Positions 16,561 to 25,166 of a DNA stretch of 64,000 bases are shown piece after piece. The position numbers were made by a program, and so were the translations under genes. Where the stretch lies: positions 2,892,501 through 2,956,500 of the forward strand of contig NZ_JACEGA010000001.1 in the NCBI RefSeq assembly GCF_014174405.1, given 5' to 3'. Every line of letters begins with the position of its first letter. Position 1 is the first letter of the stretch. This stretch comes from Variimorphobacter saccharofermentans. Lineage in GTDB: Bacteria; Bacillota; Clostridia; Lachnospirales; Lachnospiraceae. The notes under the pieces were generated by a model. That model did not search any database. It saw nothing but the letters and a program-made list of their open reading frames with translations, and had not been told where the DNA came from.

Positions 16561-17682
16561 ATGAAGGATTTAGAGACTGATTTTAAGATTGGATTTATTG
16601 GATTTGGGTTAATCGGAGGCTCCATTGCACGTGCATTACGAAAGATTAATATAGAATATTATCTTATAGCCTATGATTATCACAAGGACAATCCGAGTAC
16701 TGACTTAAAAGCAGCTCTCGACGATGGAGTTCTGAATGAGGTCTCACACTCACTAAATGATTTTCATGATTGTGATATCATTTTTCTGTGTGCACCTGTT
16801 TTGAAGAATATTGAATATCTAAAGGAATTAAAACTTATCGTAAACCCTACCTGTATTATAACGGATGTGGGTAGTGTTAAAAGTAATATCCACACTGCAG
16901 TCTCTGAGCTTAATATGGAGAGTCAATTTGTTGGAGGTCACCCCATGACCGGTTCCGAGAAAACTGGTTATCTCAACTCCTATGCTTTGCTTTTAGAGAA
17001 TGCTTATTATATCTTAACTCCAACAAAGCAAACACCAAAGGATATGATCGATTTGCTACAGAGCCTGGTAAAAAAGATGGGTTCTATTCCGATTATTCTT
17101 GATGCATATGAGCATGATGAGATCACTGCTGCCATAAGCCATTTACCACATATCATAGCTGCACAGCTGGTTAATCTTGTAAGAGATTCTGATGATGAAA
17201 CGGAGAAGATGAGAACCCTTGCAGCTGGCGGCTTTAAGGATATTACAAGAATTGCCTCCTCATCACCAATTATGTGGCAAAATATCTGCTTAACCAATGC
17301 GAATGTAATCATACAGCTTCTGGACCGATACATATTATCCTTAAAGGCTGCTTCTGACGCTTTGGCACAAAATGATGGGGACTTTCTATATAAAATGTTT
17401 GATACTGCAGGTGAGTATCGCAATGCTATTCCAAATAAATCAACTGGAATGATTATTAAGCTATTCGAGATTTATCTGGATATCCGTGATGAGGCCGGTG
17501 CTATTGCAACAATCGCTACATTACTTGCCAGTAACCAGATCAGCATTAAGAATATCGGAATTATTCATAACAGGGAGTTTGAAGAAGGCGTATTGAAAAT
17601 AGAGTTTTACGATGAACAGGCAAAAATGCAGGCAGTGGAATTATTAGGCCGCTATAATTATAGAATACATGAAAGAAAATAG
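16561..17682 (+). CDS. tyrA: Prephenate dehydrogenase
   Basis: A 373-residue enzyme that oxidatively decarboxylates prephenate to 4-hydroxyphenylpyruvate on the way to tyrosine. The NAD-binding loop is GFIGFGLIGGS at residues 11-21. The catalytic histidine region is GGHPMTGSE near 126. The helical dimer domain contains ISHLPHIIAAQL. The last 70 residues (DEAGAIATIATLLASNQISIKNIGI) form an ACT domain, so tyrosine feedback is likely. The ATG at 16561 follows AGGAGG. It lies between DAHP synthase and EPSP synthase, in a partial aromatic operon. Confidence 0.94.
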   Translation: MKDLETDFKIGFIGFGLIGGSIARALRKINIEYYLIAYDYHKDNPSTDLKAALDDGVLNEVSHSLNDFHDCDIIFLCAPVLKNIEYLKELKLIVNPTCIITDVGSVKSNIHTAVSELNMESQFVGGHPMTGSEKTGYLNSYALLLENAYYILTPTKQTPKDMIDLLQSLVKKMGSIPIILDAYEHDEITAAISHLPHIIAAQLVNLVRDSDDETEKMRTLAAGGFKDITRIASSSPIMWQNICLTNANVIIQLLDRYILSLKAASDALAQNDGDFLYKMFDTAGEYRNAIPNKSTGMIIKLFEIYLDIRDEAGAIATIATLLASNQISIKNIGIIHNREFEEGVLKIEFYDEQAKMQAVELLGRYNYRIHERK

Positions 17683-17768
17683 GTTATCGATATTAAGCCA
17701 GATGATATTAGAATATACAATATTAAGTAATATAACAACGTTTTATGATAATAAAGGAGATTACATTC

Positions 17769-19070
17769 ATGATTTTTCAAAAACAAGGTCCCTTAAGAGG
17801 TACAATCGCTGTACCAGGTGATAAATCCATATCACACCGGGCTATTATGTTCGGTGCATTGGCGGAAGGTATCACTGAGGTCACTAATTTCTTACGGGGT
17901 GCTGACTGCCTCTCCACAATAAGATGTTTTCGTCAACTAGGGATTGACATCAATGACGATCCCGCTTCTGATCGGATTATCGTACACGGGAAAGGACTTT
18001 ATGGCTTAACTCCTCCTAAGGATATGCTAGATGTCGGCAATAGCGGCACCACGATGCGTCTTATCTCCGGTATTCTATGTGGACAGAATTTTCCTGTCTC
18101 ATTAACCGGTGATGAATCCATACAACGAAGACCCATGGGCAGAATTATGACACCTCTTACACAGATGGGGGCTGAGATTGAAAGTATCAGAGGTAACAAC
18201 TGCGCTCCTTTATCAATTAATAAGACAAAGAAGAATAATACCCGCTTACGTGGTATTCATTACAAATCTCCTGTAGCATCCGCTCAGATAAAGTCCTGTG
18301 TATTGCTGGCAGGTTTATATGCAGAGGGAGAAACCAGTGTAACTGAACCCTCCCTATCCCGAAATCATACCGAATTGATGCTGAGAGAATTCGGTGCGGA
18401 TATAAAATCAATGGACCTTACAGCAGCAATTACACCGAATCCTCACTTAACAGGTCATAAAATCCAAGTACCCGGAGATATCTCCTCCGCTGCTTACTTT
18501 ATAGCAGCAGGATTGATGGTCCCTAATTCTGAAGTTATTATCAAAAACGTTGGTATTAATCCTACCAGAGATGGCATCCTGCGCGTCTGTAAGCAAATGG
18601 GCGCAGATATTCGTCTCGAGAATATCATCGATCATGGTGGTGAGCCAGTGGCTGATCTTGTGGTACGTCACAGTGAACTTTACTCTACCGAAGTGAGTGG
18701 CTCTGTTATCCCCACCCTTATTGATGAAATACCGATTATTGCTGTATTGGCATGCTTCGCTAAGGGCCAGACAGTTATTAAGGATGCAGCCGAGCTGAAG
18801 GTAAAGGAATCCAACCGTATTGATGTTATGGTGGATAATCTCTCTCGAATGGGTGCTGACATTATAGCGACTGAAGACGGTATGATTATTAATGGTGGTA
18901 AGCCTCTGCACAGCGCAGTCATTGACAGCAAGGATGATCATAGAATTGCTATGTCCTTTGCAATCGCCAGCCTGATGGCAGAGGGTGATACCGAAATCCG
19001 TGGTGCAGAATGCGTTAATATTTCTTATCCCAATTTCTATTCGGATTTAAGGAAGCTGCAAATACTATAA
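17769..19070 (+). CDS. aroA: 3-phosphoshikimate 1-carboxyvinyltransferase (EPSP synthase)
   Basis: A 433-residue enzyme transferring the enolpyruvyl group of phosphoenolpyruvate to shikimate 3-phosphate. Family signatures are present: PGDKSISHRA near residue 17, LDVGNSGTTMRLISG, RPMGRIMTPL, and KVKESNRIDVM near the C-terminus. The two-domain inside-out barrel length is normal. I start at the ATG at 17769 (MIFQKQGPLRG) because AAGGAG lies eight or nine bases upstream; the frame opening at 17745 has none. It is the last gene of the aromatic cluster and meets the ABC permease gene convergently at 19123. Confidence 0.95.
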   Translation: MIFQKQGPLRGTIAVPGDKSISHRAIMFGALAEGITEVTNFLRGADCLSTIRCFRQLGIDINDDPASDRIIVHGKGLYGLTPPKDMLDVGNSGTTMRLISGILCGQNFPVSLTGDESIQRRPMGRIMTPLTQMGAEIESIRGNNCAPLSINKTKKNNTRLRGIHYKSPVASAQIKSCVLLAGLYAEGETSVTEPSLSRNHTELMLREFGADIKSMDLTAAITPNPHLTGHKIQVPGDISSAAYFIAAGLMVPNSEVIIKNVGINPTRDGILRVCKQMGADIRLENIIDHGGEPVADLVVRHSELYSTEVSGSVIPTLIDEIPIIAVLACFAKGQTVIKDAAELKVKESNRIDVMVDNLSRMGADIIATEDGMIINGGKPLHSAVIDSKDDHRIAMSFAIASLMAEGDTEIRGAECVNISYPNFYSDLRKLQIL

Positions 19071-19122
19071 TCTTACTATGTATAGCCATCACTAATTATC
19101 GTTATTCTACAGATAACTCAAG

Positions 19123-21609
19123 CTATTCATATCTCATGCTTTCCATGATACTGATTTTCCTGCTTTTCGTAAGCGGCAGAATCGATACCATAAGCATAGT
19201 GATAAAGCCGGTGATACTAAGGACAGCCATAACCGTATATGCCGGCTGGGTAGCTACTTTCCCCCACATGACACCTACAATTTGCGGTATTGTTGCAGTC
19301 ATGATTAAAGAAGCTGTCAGTCCGATCAAGCTACCTGATAGCCCTATGGTAATTGATTCCGATATCAGCATTTTACTAATTCCCTTATTACTCATGCCGA
19401 TACAACGATATAAAGCGAAACTTCGTTTTCTCTCCAGGAATCCTGACATGATATTATTGAACATACCAAGCATACCAACTCCTACAGCAAAGTAAGTATA
19501 GATACTGATGGCATTAAACATAGTGTCTACTTTATCTGCATTTGCTCGTTCCTGTTCCTGTTTCGTATTGATTGACAGGATATCCTTCGTAAATTCACGC
19601 TTTAGATTTAATTTCAACGTATCTGGATCAACATTTCCATCGACTTTAAAGGTATCATAGTAAGCGGCACCAATAAAGCTCTTAAAGTTGTCTCCAGAGA
19701 TGTAAGCCACATGTCCAATACCCAGATTTGTATCAACAAATCCAGTTATTTTATAGTTCTCAACCTTCTCTCCGTATCGTATCTTCAGTGTATCACCCAA
19801 TTGTACACCTAGTTTCATCTTTAGAATATTTGTGATTATAATATGTTTCCCCTGATTCAGTTCTAACAAAGCAGGCTTTATTTCATCCAGCCCTCCAACT
19901 ACATTCATTTCAAAGAACGAATCGTCTTCAATACCATACAACATATTGAGGAACAGCTCATCCTCACCCAGCTTGCAATTGTAATTCTCATAATAGCCAA
20001 CTGCCTCCGTTACACCATCCACTTCCTTTACTCTCTTCAAGCTTTCTTCATCTGCTTCTCTCAGAATAAAACTTACATCATAGAGATGTTGGTGATCCCA
20101 TGTATAATGAAGATCATAGGACATCGTATGAAAAATGGACGCCATATAGACAACAATTGCAATCATAGCTGAAAATAGCTTTAAGTTGCCAAGTAAGGCT
20201 TTGTCTTCAGAAACATTACGAATGCCAAGATAAATCTCCTGGGGAAGCCCAAGCTTATTGAAGGCCTCTGCCAGCATCCCGATGAAACCTGGAATAATCA
20301 ATACCAGACCGGCTAAAACTCCCGTTGCCAGAATACAACCAACCACCATTCCAAATATTGAGGTAGGAAGATAAGGTGGCAGGACAAGCGCGGTGAGTAT
20401 GAATACGAAACCGACCATCCATAGCTTCGATTTCTTCGTAAGCTTTTGATTTCTTTGGTAAAGAATGATCTCCTTGATCTGTAACTTTGCAACTTTATTT
20501 ATAGAAAGGATGGCACATGCGCCTGTAATCAATATAGCAGCCAAAGTAGTTGTAATAATTTCCTTCATTCCAAACTGTAACGGTGCACTATTGGCAAAGC
20601 TGCCATCATCCTGAAAGAATAAGTCCTTAATTAAAACAAGTACACCGATGCCGAATACACATCCTATCAATCCCCCAATGGCACCGATTCCCGCGCTTTC
20701 CAATATGAGAATTCTCTTTACCCTTTTCCTTGTAACACCGAGGCTTCTTAATATACCAAGGGAAGAGATCCGTTCCGATGTAATCATCCCAAATCCGGTT
20801 GAAATAATGAACATAGTCATAAAAATGACTGCCAGAGAGGATGCTCGAAAAGGTAATAAATAATTAGAGATCTCTGCATCAATGAGCTTCGAATCTACTG
20901 TGTATTCTACCTGATAGTCGGAAAAGGTTCTGCTGAGCCTTTCGTACAACTCCTCTCGCTTTGATGGTTCTTTCACCTTCAGGTAAACGATATTAGATCC
21001 CTCACCATATATAGCTTCCAAGGTTTCCTTTGGCATAAACAGCCTGCCTCCGTCTGCTAACTCTCTTGAGTAAATCCCCTCCTGATTTGCGATCCCTGCA
21101 ATTGTAAAGCTATGCTTATTTCCGTTCATCTCCAAGATTATGGTATCTCCTACTGAAAAGCTATACCGTTTGGCATAAATATCTCCTATTATCACCTTAA
21201 AGCCGTTCCATTCCTCATAACTTCCCTGTTGTAGACCAAATGGATTATGCTCCTGAAACTCCTTCATATTAACACCATATATTTGAAAATAGTACATGTC
21301 CTCTACGTTCGGAGCATATAAAGCCTGCTGTGACTGAATGGGACATACATATTCCAGTTCCTTACGATATTCACGCAGAAGATCAATATCCACCCATTCT
21401 ACCGCTCCTGCTTCCTTCTTTACCTCGATAAGAAAATCGGAATTACCGGCATTTCTGGTATTCGCTTCATGAAACATATATTCTATGGTACCTTTAAATC
21501 CTTCATTTGCAAAAATCAAAGCAGCAGAAACTGCAATTGAGAAAAGCACCAAGAAGGTTCTTGCCTTTTTTTCCAATAGACTTTTCCATAAATATTTAAA
21601 TAGTATCAT
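19123..21609 (-). CDS. FtsX/MacB-type ABC transporter permease
   Basis: An 828-residue permease with an N-terminal helix, a large extracytoplasmic domain of about 210 residues, and two FtsX-type three-helix cores (roughly residues 255-385 and 710-820), i.e. the duplicated arrangement found in LolC/MacB-like and peptide-resistance transporters. The final segment SITGFITMLMVSILPLTKSRKISIMESMRYE is typical of the family. I choose the ATG at 21609, eight bases or so after GAGGGA; the four-residue extension would put the binding site on the start codon. It follows its ATPase gene by 33 bases and ends the LytTR-led operon. Confidence 0.9.
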   Translation of the reverse strand: MILFKYLWKSLLEKKARTFLVLFSIAVSAALIFANEGFKGTIEYMFHEANTRNAGNSDFLIEVKKEAGAVEWVDIDLLREYRKELEYVCPIQSQQALYAPNVEDMYYFQIYGVNMKEFQEHNPFGLQQGSYEEWNGFKVIIGDIYAKRYSFSVGDTIILEMNGNKHSFTIAGIANQEGIYSRELADGGRLFMPKETLEAIYGEGSNIVYLKVKEPSKREELYERLSRTFSDYQVEYTVDSKLIDAEISNYLLPFRASSLAVIFMTMFIISTGFGMITSERISSLGILRSLGVTRKRVKRILILESAGIGAIGGLIGCVFGIGVLVLIKDLFFQDDGSFANSAPLQFGMKEIITTTLAAILITGACAILSINKVAKLQIKEIILYQRNQKLTKKSKLWMVGFVFILTALVLPPYLPTSIFGMVVGCILATGVLAGLVLIIPGFIGMLAEAFNKLGLPQEIYLGIRNVSEDKALLGNLKLFSAMIAIVVYMASIFHTMSYDLHYTWDHQHLYDVSFILREADEESLKRVKEVDGVTEAVGYYENYNCKLGEDELFLNMLYGIEDDSFFEMNVVGGLDEIKPALLELNQGKHIIITNILKMKLGVQLGDTLKIRYGEKVENYKITGFVDTNLGIGHVAYISGDNFKSFIGAAYYDTFKVDGNVDPDTLKLNLKREFTKDILSINTKQEQERANADKVDTMFNAISIYTYFAVGVGMLGMFNNIMSGFLERKRSFALYRCIGMSNKGISKMLISESITIGLSGSLIGLTASLIMTATIPQIVGVMWGKVATQPAYTVMAVLSITGFITMLMVSILPLTKSRKISIMESMRYE

Positions 21610-21642
21610 AATTTCCCTCATTCCTCAGAATAGTTTACAGCC

Positions 21643-22320
21643 CTAATCAATAATCATTCCATCCTTTAGACGAATCACTCTTGTTCCATACCGGGTAGAT
21701 TCCTCCGAATGAGTCACCATTACAATCGTCGTTTTTTTCTCTTGATTGATCTTTCGTAACAGCTCCAAAATCCCTATTCCGGTAACACTATCAAGATTAC
21801 CAATGGGTTCATCGGCAAACAGTATCTCTGGATCAGTAATGATTGCTCTCGCAATGGCTACTCTCTGCTGCTGACCACCGGATAACTCCTTAGGAGTATG
21901 GTTTCTATGAGCGGATAAGCCTACGATGTCGAGAATATCATTTAGTTTTGCTTCTAGGTCTTTCTTTTTCTTCCCCTCTAAAAGTAACGGGATAAGAATG
22001 TTTTCTTCCACTGTAAGATTCGGTATCAGATTATAGGATTGAAAGACAAAACCAATTTCCTGCCTTCTCATTTTGCTTTGTTGATCATCATTTAGGTCAG
22101 CAATATTTTTCGTATTTATCTCTATAGATCCCTTTGTTGCATTCTCCAAGCCACCCAATAAGTATAGCAGGGTACTCTTACCAGAACCCGAGGGTCCCAT
22201 AATCGAAACAAACTCCCCTTTTTGAATGTTCAGATCGATATTCTTCAACACCGGAATCTCCTGATTATTCAAAATAAAGCTTTTACTAACACTCTTCGTC
22301 CTTATTATCACCTGGTTCAA
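21643..22320 (-). CDS. ABC transporter ATP-binding protein, LolD/MacB type
   Basis: A 225-residue ATPase with Walker A GPSGSGKST, signature [15 protein letters not shown], Walker B ILFADEPIGNLDS and switch VTHSEESTR. It matches the short ATPases that partner FtsX-type permeases and use ATP for mechanical work outside the membrane rather than simple transport. It begins with TTG at 22320 (GAGGGA five to eight bases upstream), inside the last 35 bases of the DUF3021 gene, so translation is probably coupled. A GTG four codons later is an alternative start. Confidence 0.9.
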   Translation of the reverse strand: MNQVIIRTKSVSKSFILNNQEIPVLKNIDLNIQKGEFVSIMGPSGSGKSTLLYLLGGLENATKGSIEINTKNIADLNDDQQSKMRRQEIGFVFQSYNLIPNLTVEENILIPLLLEGKKKKDLEAKLNDILDIVGLSAHRNHTPKELSGGQQQRVAIARAIITDPEILFADEPIGNLDSVTGIGILELLRKINQEKKTTIVMVTHSEESTRYGTRVIRLKDGMIID

Positions 22321-22723
22321 ATCGCTTCCCTCTTTCCATTCTCTGTTTTATTTTCTCATTGATATAATCTACGTCCCGTTTTGCTCTGCTTAAATCTAAG
22401 AAATATCCAATAATATATACTGGTGTAATATATAAGAAGATCTGCCACAGATAATATAGCTTAAACCATCCCAAGGCCAGTCCTGCCATACTGACAATGA
22501 TACAAACCATAACATATTCTATGATAACCTCTAGTAGATAGTAATTACTCTTAAACTTACTAAGTAACAACTGGGCCAGGCTAATCAGTCCGGACACAAA
22601 GACCAGCTGCCATAAAAACAGAGTATCCCCCCATTTACCTTGTAAGATTGCCTGTACAGTATATACAACAAGTACAATCAGCGTGAAAAGGAGCATGCTT
22701 TTCTTAATGAATGTCTTAATCAT
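22286..22723 (-). CDS. DUF3021 membrane protein
   Basis: A 145-residue protein with four hydrophobic helices (about residues 8-28, 36-54, 64-84 and 90-110) and a charged C-terminal tail ending KRFEPGDNKDEEC. It fits DUF3021, a family usually encoded directly after a LytTR regulator, as here; the pair is thought to control a neighbouring ABC exporter. The ATG at 22723 overlaps the stop of the regulator gene by four bases (ATGA), and the 3' end overlaps the ATPase gene by 35 bases. Its biochemical function is not known; a membrane partner that restrains the regulator is an inference. Confidence 0.82.
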   Translation of the reverse strand: MIKTFIKKSMLLFTLIVLVVYTVQAILQGKWGDTLFLWQLVFVSGLISLAQLLLSKFKSNYYLLEVIIEYVMVCIIVSMAGLALGWFKLYYLWQIFLYITPVYIIGYFLDLSRAKRDVDYINEKIKQRMERGKRFEPGDNKDEEC

Positions 22724-23169
22724 TGTTGTTCTACCTCCTTACTTAATGCTTCCTTAATAATCGGAAGATAGGTTCTTGATATGGTTATTTTCTCACCATT
22801 AATCAATGTTGCCTCCATCCTACTGTTATAAAGGCTTTTTATGTATTCCAATACATCCAGATTCAGTATGCAGGATTTACTAACCTGTACAAAATCATAT
22901 TCCTTCAATTCCTCCACAAAATGATATAGCTTCTTCTCTGAGCGAAAGACTTGATCCCTGGTATAGATAAAGGTCTTCTTATCCACACTTTCAATATAAT
23001 AAATGTCATAAATGCTTATCTTGTACTGCCTTCCGTTATCAGAACCGACCACCGTATGATTACAAGATTCTATTTTCTGGACCAATCTTTTCACATCGGA
23101 ATTCATCTCATGATATCTGACAATGACTTCGATTTCCTTTTCCTTTCTCTGCTCTAAGAAAAGTTTCAT
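22720..23169 (-). CDS. LytTR-family DNA-binding regulator
   Basis: A 149-residue transcription regulator without a receiver domain. The C-terminal 100 residues form the LytTR domain: ISIYDIYYIESVDKKTFIYT, then FVQVSKSCILNLDVLEYIKS, and the closing KITISRTYLPIIKEAL, all characteristic. It should bind direct repeats near its own promoter. The ATG at 23169 follows AAGGAGG. It is the first gene of the operon regulator, DUF3021, ABC ATPase, FtsX permease, so autoregulation of the exporter is the likely purpose. The inducing signal is unknown; peptide antibiotics or envelope stress are plausible. Confidence 0.9.
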   Translation of the reverse strand: MKLFLEQRKEKEIEVIVRYHEMNSDVKRLVQKIESCNHTVVGSDNGRQYKISIYDIYYIESVDKKTFIYTRDQVFRSEKKLYHFVEELKEYDFVQVSKSCILNLDVLEYIKSLYNSRMEATLINGEKITISRTYLPIIKEALSKEVEQQ

Positions 23170-23317
23170 ATTTCGTTCCTCCTTATGTACCTTAAAATAT
23201 CATCCGGTTTATGATAAATCAATCCTTACACTACCAGCTTACAATTTCGAATAACTGACTTACATATTAATGTGTAAATTCTACCATTATCTAACTCTAT
23301 CTTACAATGAAAAAATA

Positions 23318-23351
23318 AAACTCCTTCTTTCCATAAAGGAATAAGGAGTTT
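23318..23351 (-). terminator. Terminator of tyrS
   Basis: On the minus strand AAACTCCTT pairs with AAGGAGTTT, with further TCC/GGA pairing inside, and TATTTTTTC follows. It lies about 20 bases after the tyrS stop codon. Confidence 0.85.
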
Positions 23352-23372
23352 ATTCTATATCAAAATTCTGCA

Positions 23373-24593
23373 TTATATATTCCGTATAACCCTAACGAAC
23401 TTTTTCTTTCCTACTTTTAGTACGATTTCCTTTTCCATCAGCTCCATATTAAGGTCGGTTACTTTCATTTGATTTGACTGTACCCCACCCTGTTGTACTA
23501 GACGGCGGAATTCGCTTCCGGAAGGAACTATACCATGTTCGACCAGTAACGGAATAAGCTCCATCAATGTCCTACCTCGATCACCGGCATCGATTAGCGG
23601 CATCTCCTGCGGCAATTCACCCTTCTGAAATACCATATGGAAGTATTCCTCTGCTTTTTGAACCTCCTCCGCACTATGGTAGAGGCCTGTAATAATCTTA
23701 GCCAGTTCCAGCTTGCAATCTCTCGGATTTTTCCCGTTCTCAAGCTCCATTCTGATCTCCGCTATACGGTCGGGATGCTCATCTGTTACCAGTTCATAGT
23801 AACGAAGTATTAGGTGATCCGGTATTTCCATGACTTTCTTAAACATCACCTCTGCCGGCTCAAAGATACCGATGTAGTTACCTAAACTTTTACTCATCTT
23901 CTCAACGCCATCGAGGCCTTCCAGAATCGGCATAAACATAGCAATTTGACGTTTCTTTCCCATACTGCTTTGCAGCGTTCTTCCCATAAGGATATTGAAG
24001 GTCTGATCCGTTCCGCCAAGCTCAAGATCTGCATTGATTTCTACGGAATCATAAGCCTGCATTAAGGGATAAAAGAATTCATGGAGCCCAATGGGTTCAC
24101 TACGTCTGAAGCGGCTCTGAAAATCATCCCGTTCCAATAATCTTGCAACCGTTGTGCTGGCTGCTAATCTCAGTACCTCCTCAAATTGTAATTTAGAAAG
24201 CCACTCACTGTTAAACCTTACCGTTGTTTTGCTTTTATCAATAACCTTAAAAATCTGATTCGTGTATGTCATGGCATTTTTACGCACCTGCTCCTCGGAT
24301 AATGGTTTCCGTGTTTTCGATTTTCCGGTCGGATCTCCGATTTTCGCTGTAAAGTCTCCGATGATGATTACTGCATGATGCCCCATCTCTTGCATCTGTC
24401 TGATTTTTCGAAGTACTACCGTATGTCCTAAATGAATATCCGGAGCAGTAGGGTCCAGACCTAGCTTAATTATCAGTGGCCTCCCTTCATTCTCAACCTC
24501 GCTAAGCTTTTCTCTCAGCTCCTCCACAGAGATAAGCTCAGCTGCTCCTTTTGAGATGATTTTAATTTGTTCCTCAATACTGATTCGTTTCAT
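23373..24593 (-). CDS. tyrS: Tyrosine--tRNA ligase
   Basis: A 406-residue class I aminoacyl-tRNA synthetase charging tRNA-Tyr. The HIGH-type motif is HLGH in LDPTAPDIHLGHTVVL near residue 51, and the KMSKS motif is intact in GVEKMSKSLGN near 230. The last 65 residues (SEFRRLVQQGGVQSN, KVGKKKFVRV) form the S4 RNA-binding domain. The PDIHLGH form resembles the TyrZ branch of Firmicutes. The ATG at 24593 follows a GGAAGAG site. Upstream is a complete T-box with a tyrosine specifier, so expression rises when tRNA-Tyr is uncharged. Confidence 0.96.
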   Translation of the reverse strand: MKRISIEEQIKIISKGAAELISVEELREKLSEVENEGRPLIIKLGLDPTAPDIHLGHTVVLRKIRQMQEMGHHAVIIIGDFTAKIGDPTGKSKTRKPLSEEQVRKNAMTYTNQIFKVIDKSKTTVRFNSEWLSKLQFEEVLRLAASTTVARLLERDDFQSRFRRSEPIGLHEFFYPLMQAYDSVEINADLELGGTDQTFNILMGRTLQSSMGKKRQIAMFMPILEGLDGVEKMSKSLGNYIGIFEPAEVMFKKVMEIPDHLILRYYELVTDEHPDRIAEIRMELENGKNPRDCKLELAKIITGLYHSAEEVQKAEEYFHMVFQKGELPQEMPLIDAGDRGRTLMELIPLLVEHGIVPSGSEFRRLVQQGGVQSNQMKVTDLNMELMEKEIVLKVGKKKFVRVIRNI

Positions 24594-24696
24594 GATAACT
24601 CTTCCTTTCTTTCTTCATTATTGATTAATCCAATTCATAATGAAACAAGCAAAATCCCTTTATTCAATAAAAACGTGACAATGACTGTAATATTGA

Positions 24697-24985
24697 ATAA
24701 AAAAACCCGCTCCTCTAATTACTTAGAGGGCGGGAAATCTCACGCGGTACCACCTCATATTTATCAACCATTCACATAGCTGACCTCTTTGAGTACGCCA
24801 AATTAGGTTATACTCTAGCACGGTAACGGGTGCAGGGAATCCGTCAACAGCCTACTTAGTGTTCACTGTTCGGTGTGAAGCTCAAAGATGTATTCGGAAC
24901 ACATTTTCCTGCACCTCTCATCGACCGGTAACTTTCTGTTGGAACGTAGTATTCTTACTCTTTCTTATCATCGCTTTATCTTATT
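24697..24985 (-). ncRNA. Tyrosine T-box leader (riboswitch) of tyrS
   Basis: On the minus strand the conserved T-box sequence GAGGTGGTACCGCG lies at 24743-24756. A specifier triplet TAC (Tyr) lies at 24890-24892 in the context CCGAATACATC, followed by a GAGC stretch. The terminator stem CCCGC(TCCTCTAA) with its U7 tail lies at 24697-24734. Stem I covers roughly 24830-24975. Between the terminator and the gene there is an extra 9-bp stem TATTCAATA/TATTGAATA (24661-24699). Uncharged tRNA-Tyr should pair with the specifier and the T-box bulge and prevent termination. Confidence 0.93.
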
Positions 24986-25166
24986 TGTTTTGATTGAATT
25001 ACTGGAAGTATACTAATTTCATTCCATTCTGTCAACACCTTTATTTCATTTTCTGATTTTATACCTTTATTTCATTTTCTGATTTTATTTCATTTTCTGA
25101 TTTTATTTCTTTAATGGATAAGTAAACTGCATTAAAATTAGATTTTACAGTCCGTTATTTATGTAT

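Noticed and set aside
18447..18941. Minus-strand frame of 164 codons within aroA
   Set aside because: It is antisense to EPSP synthase, which has all family motifs; no binding site or known domain.
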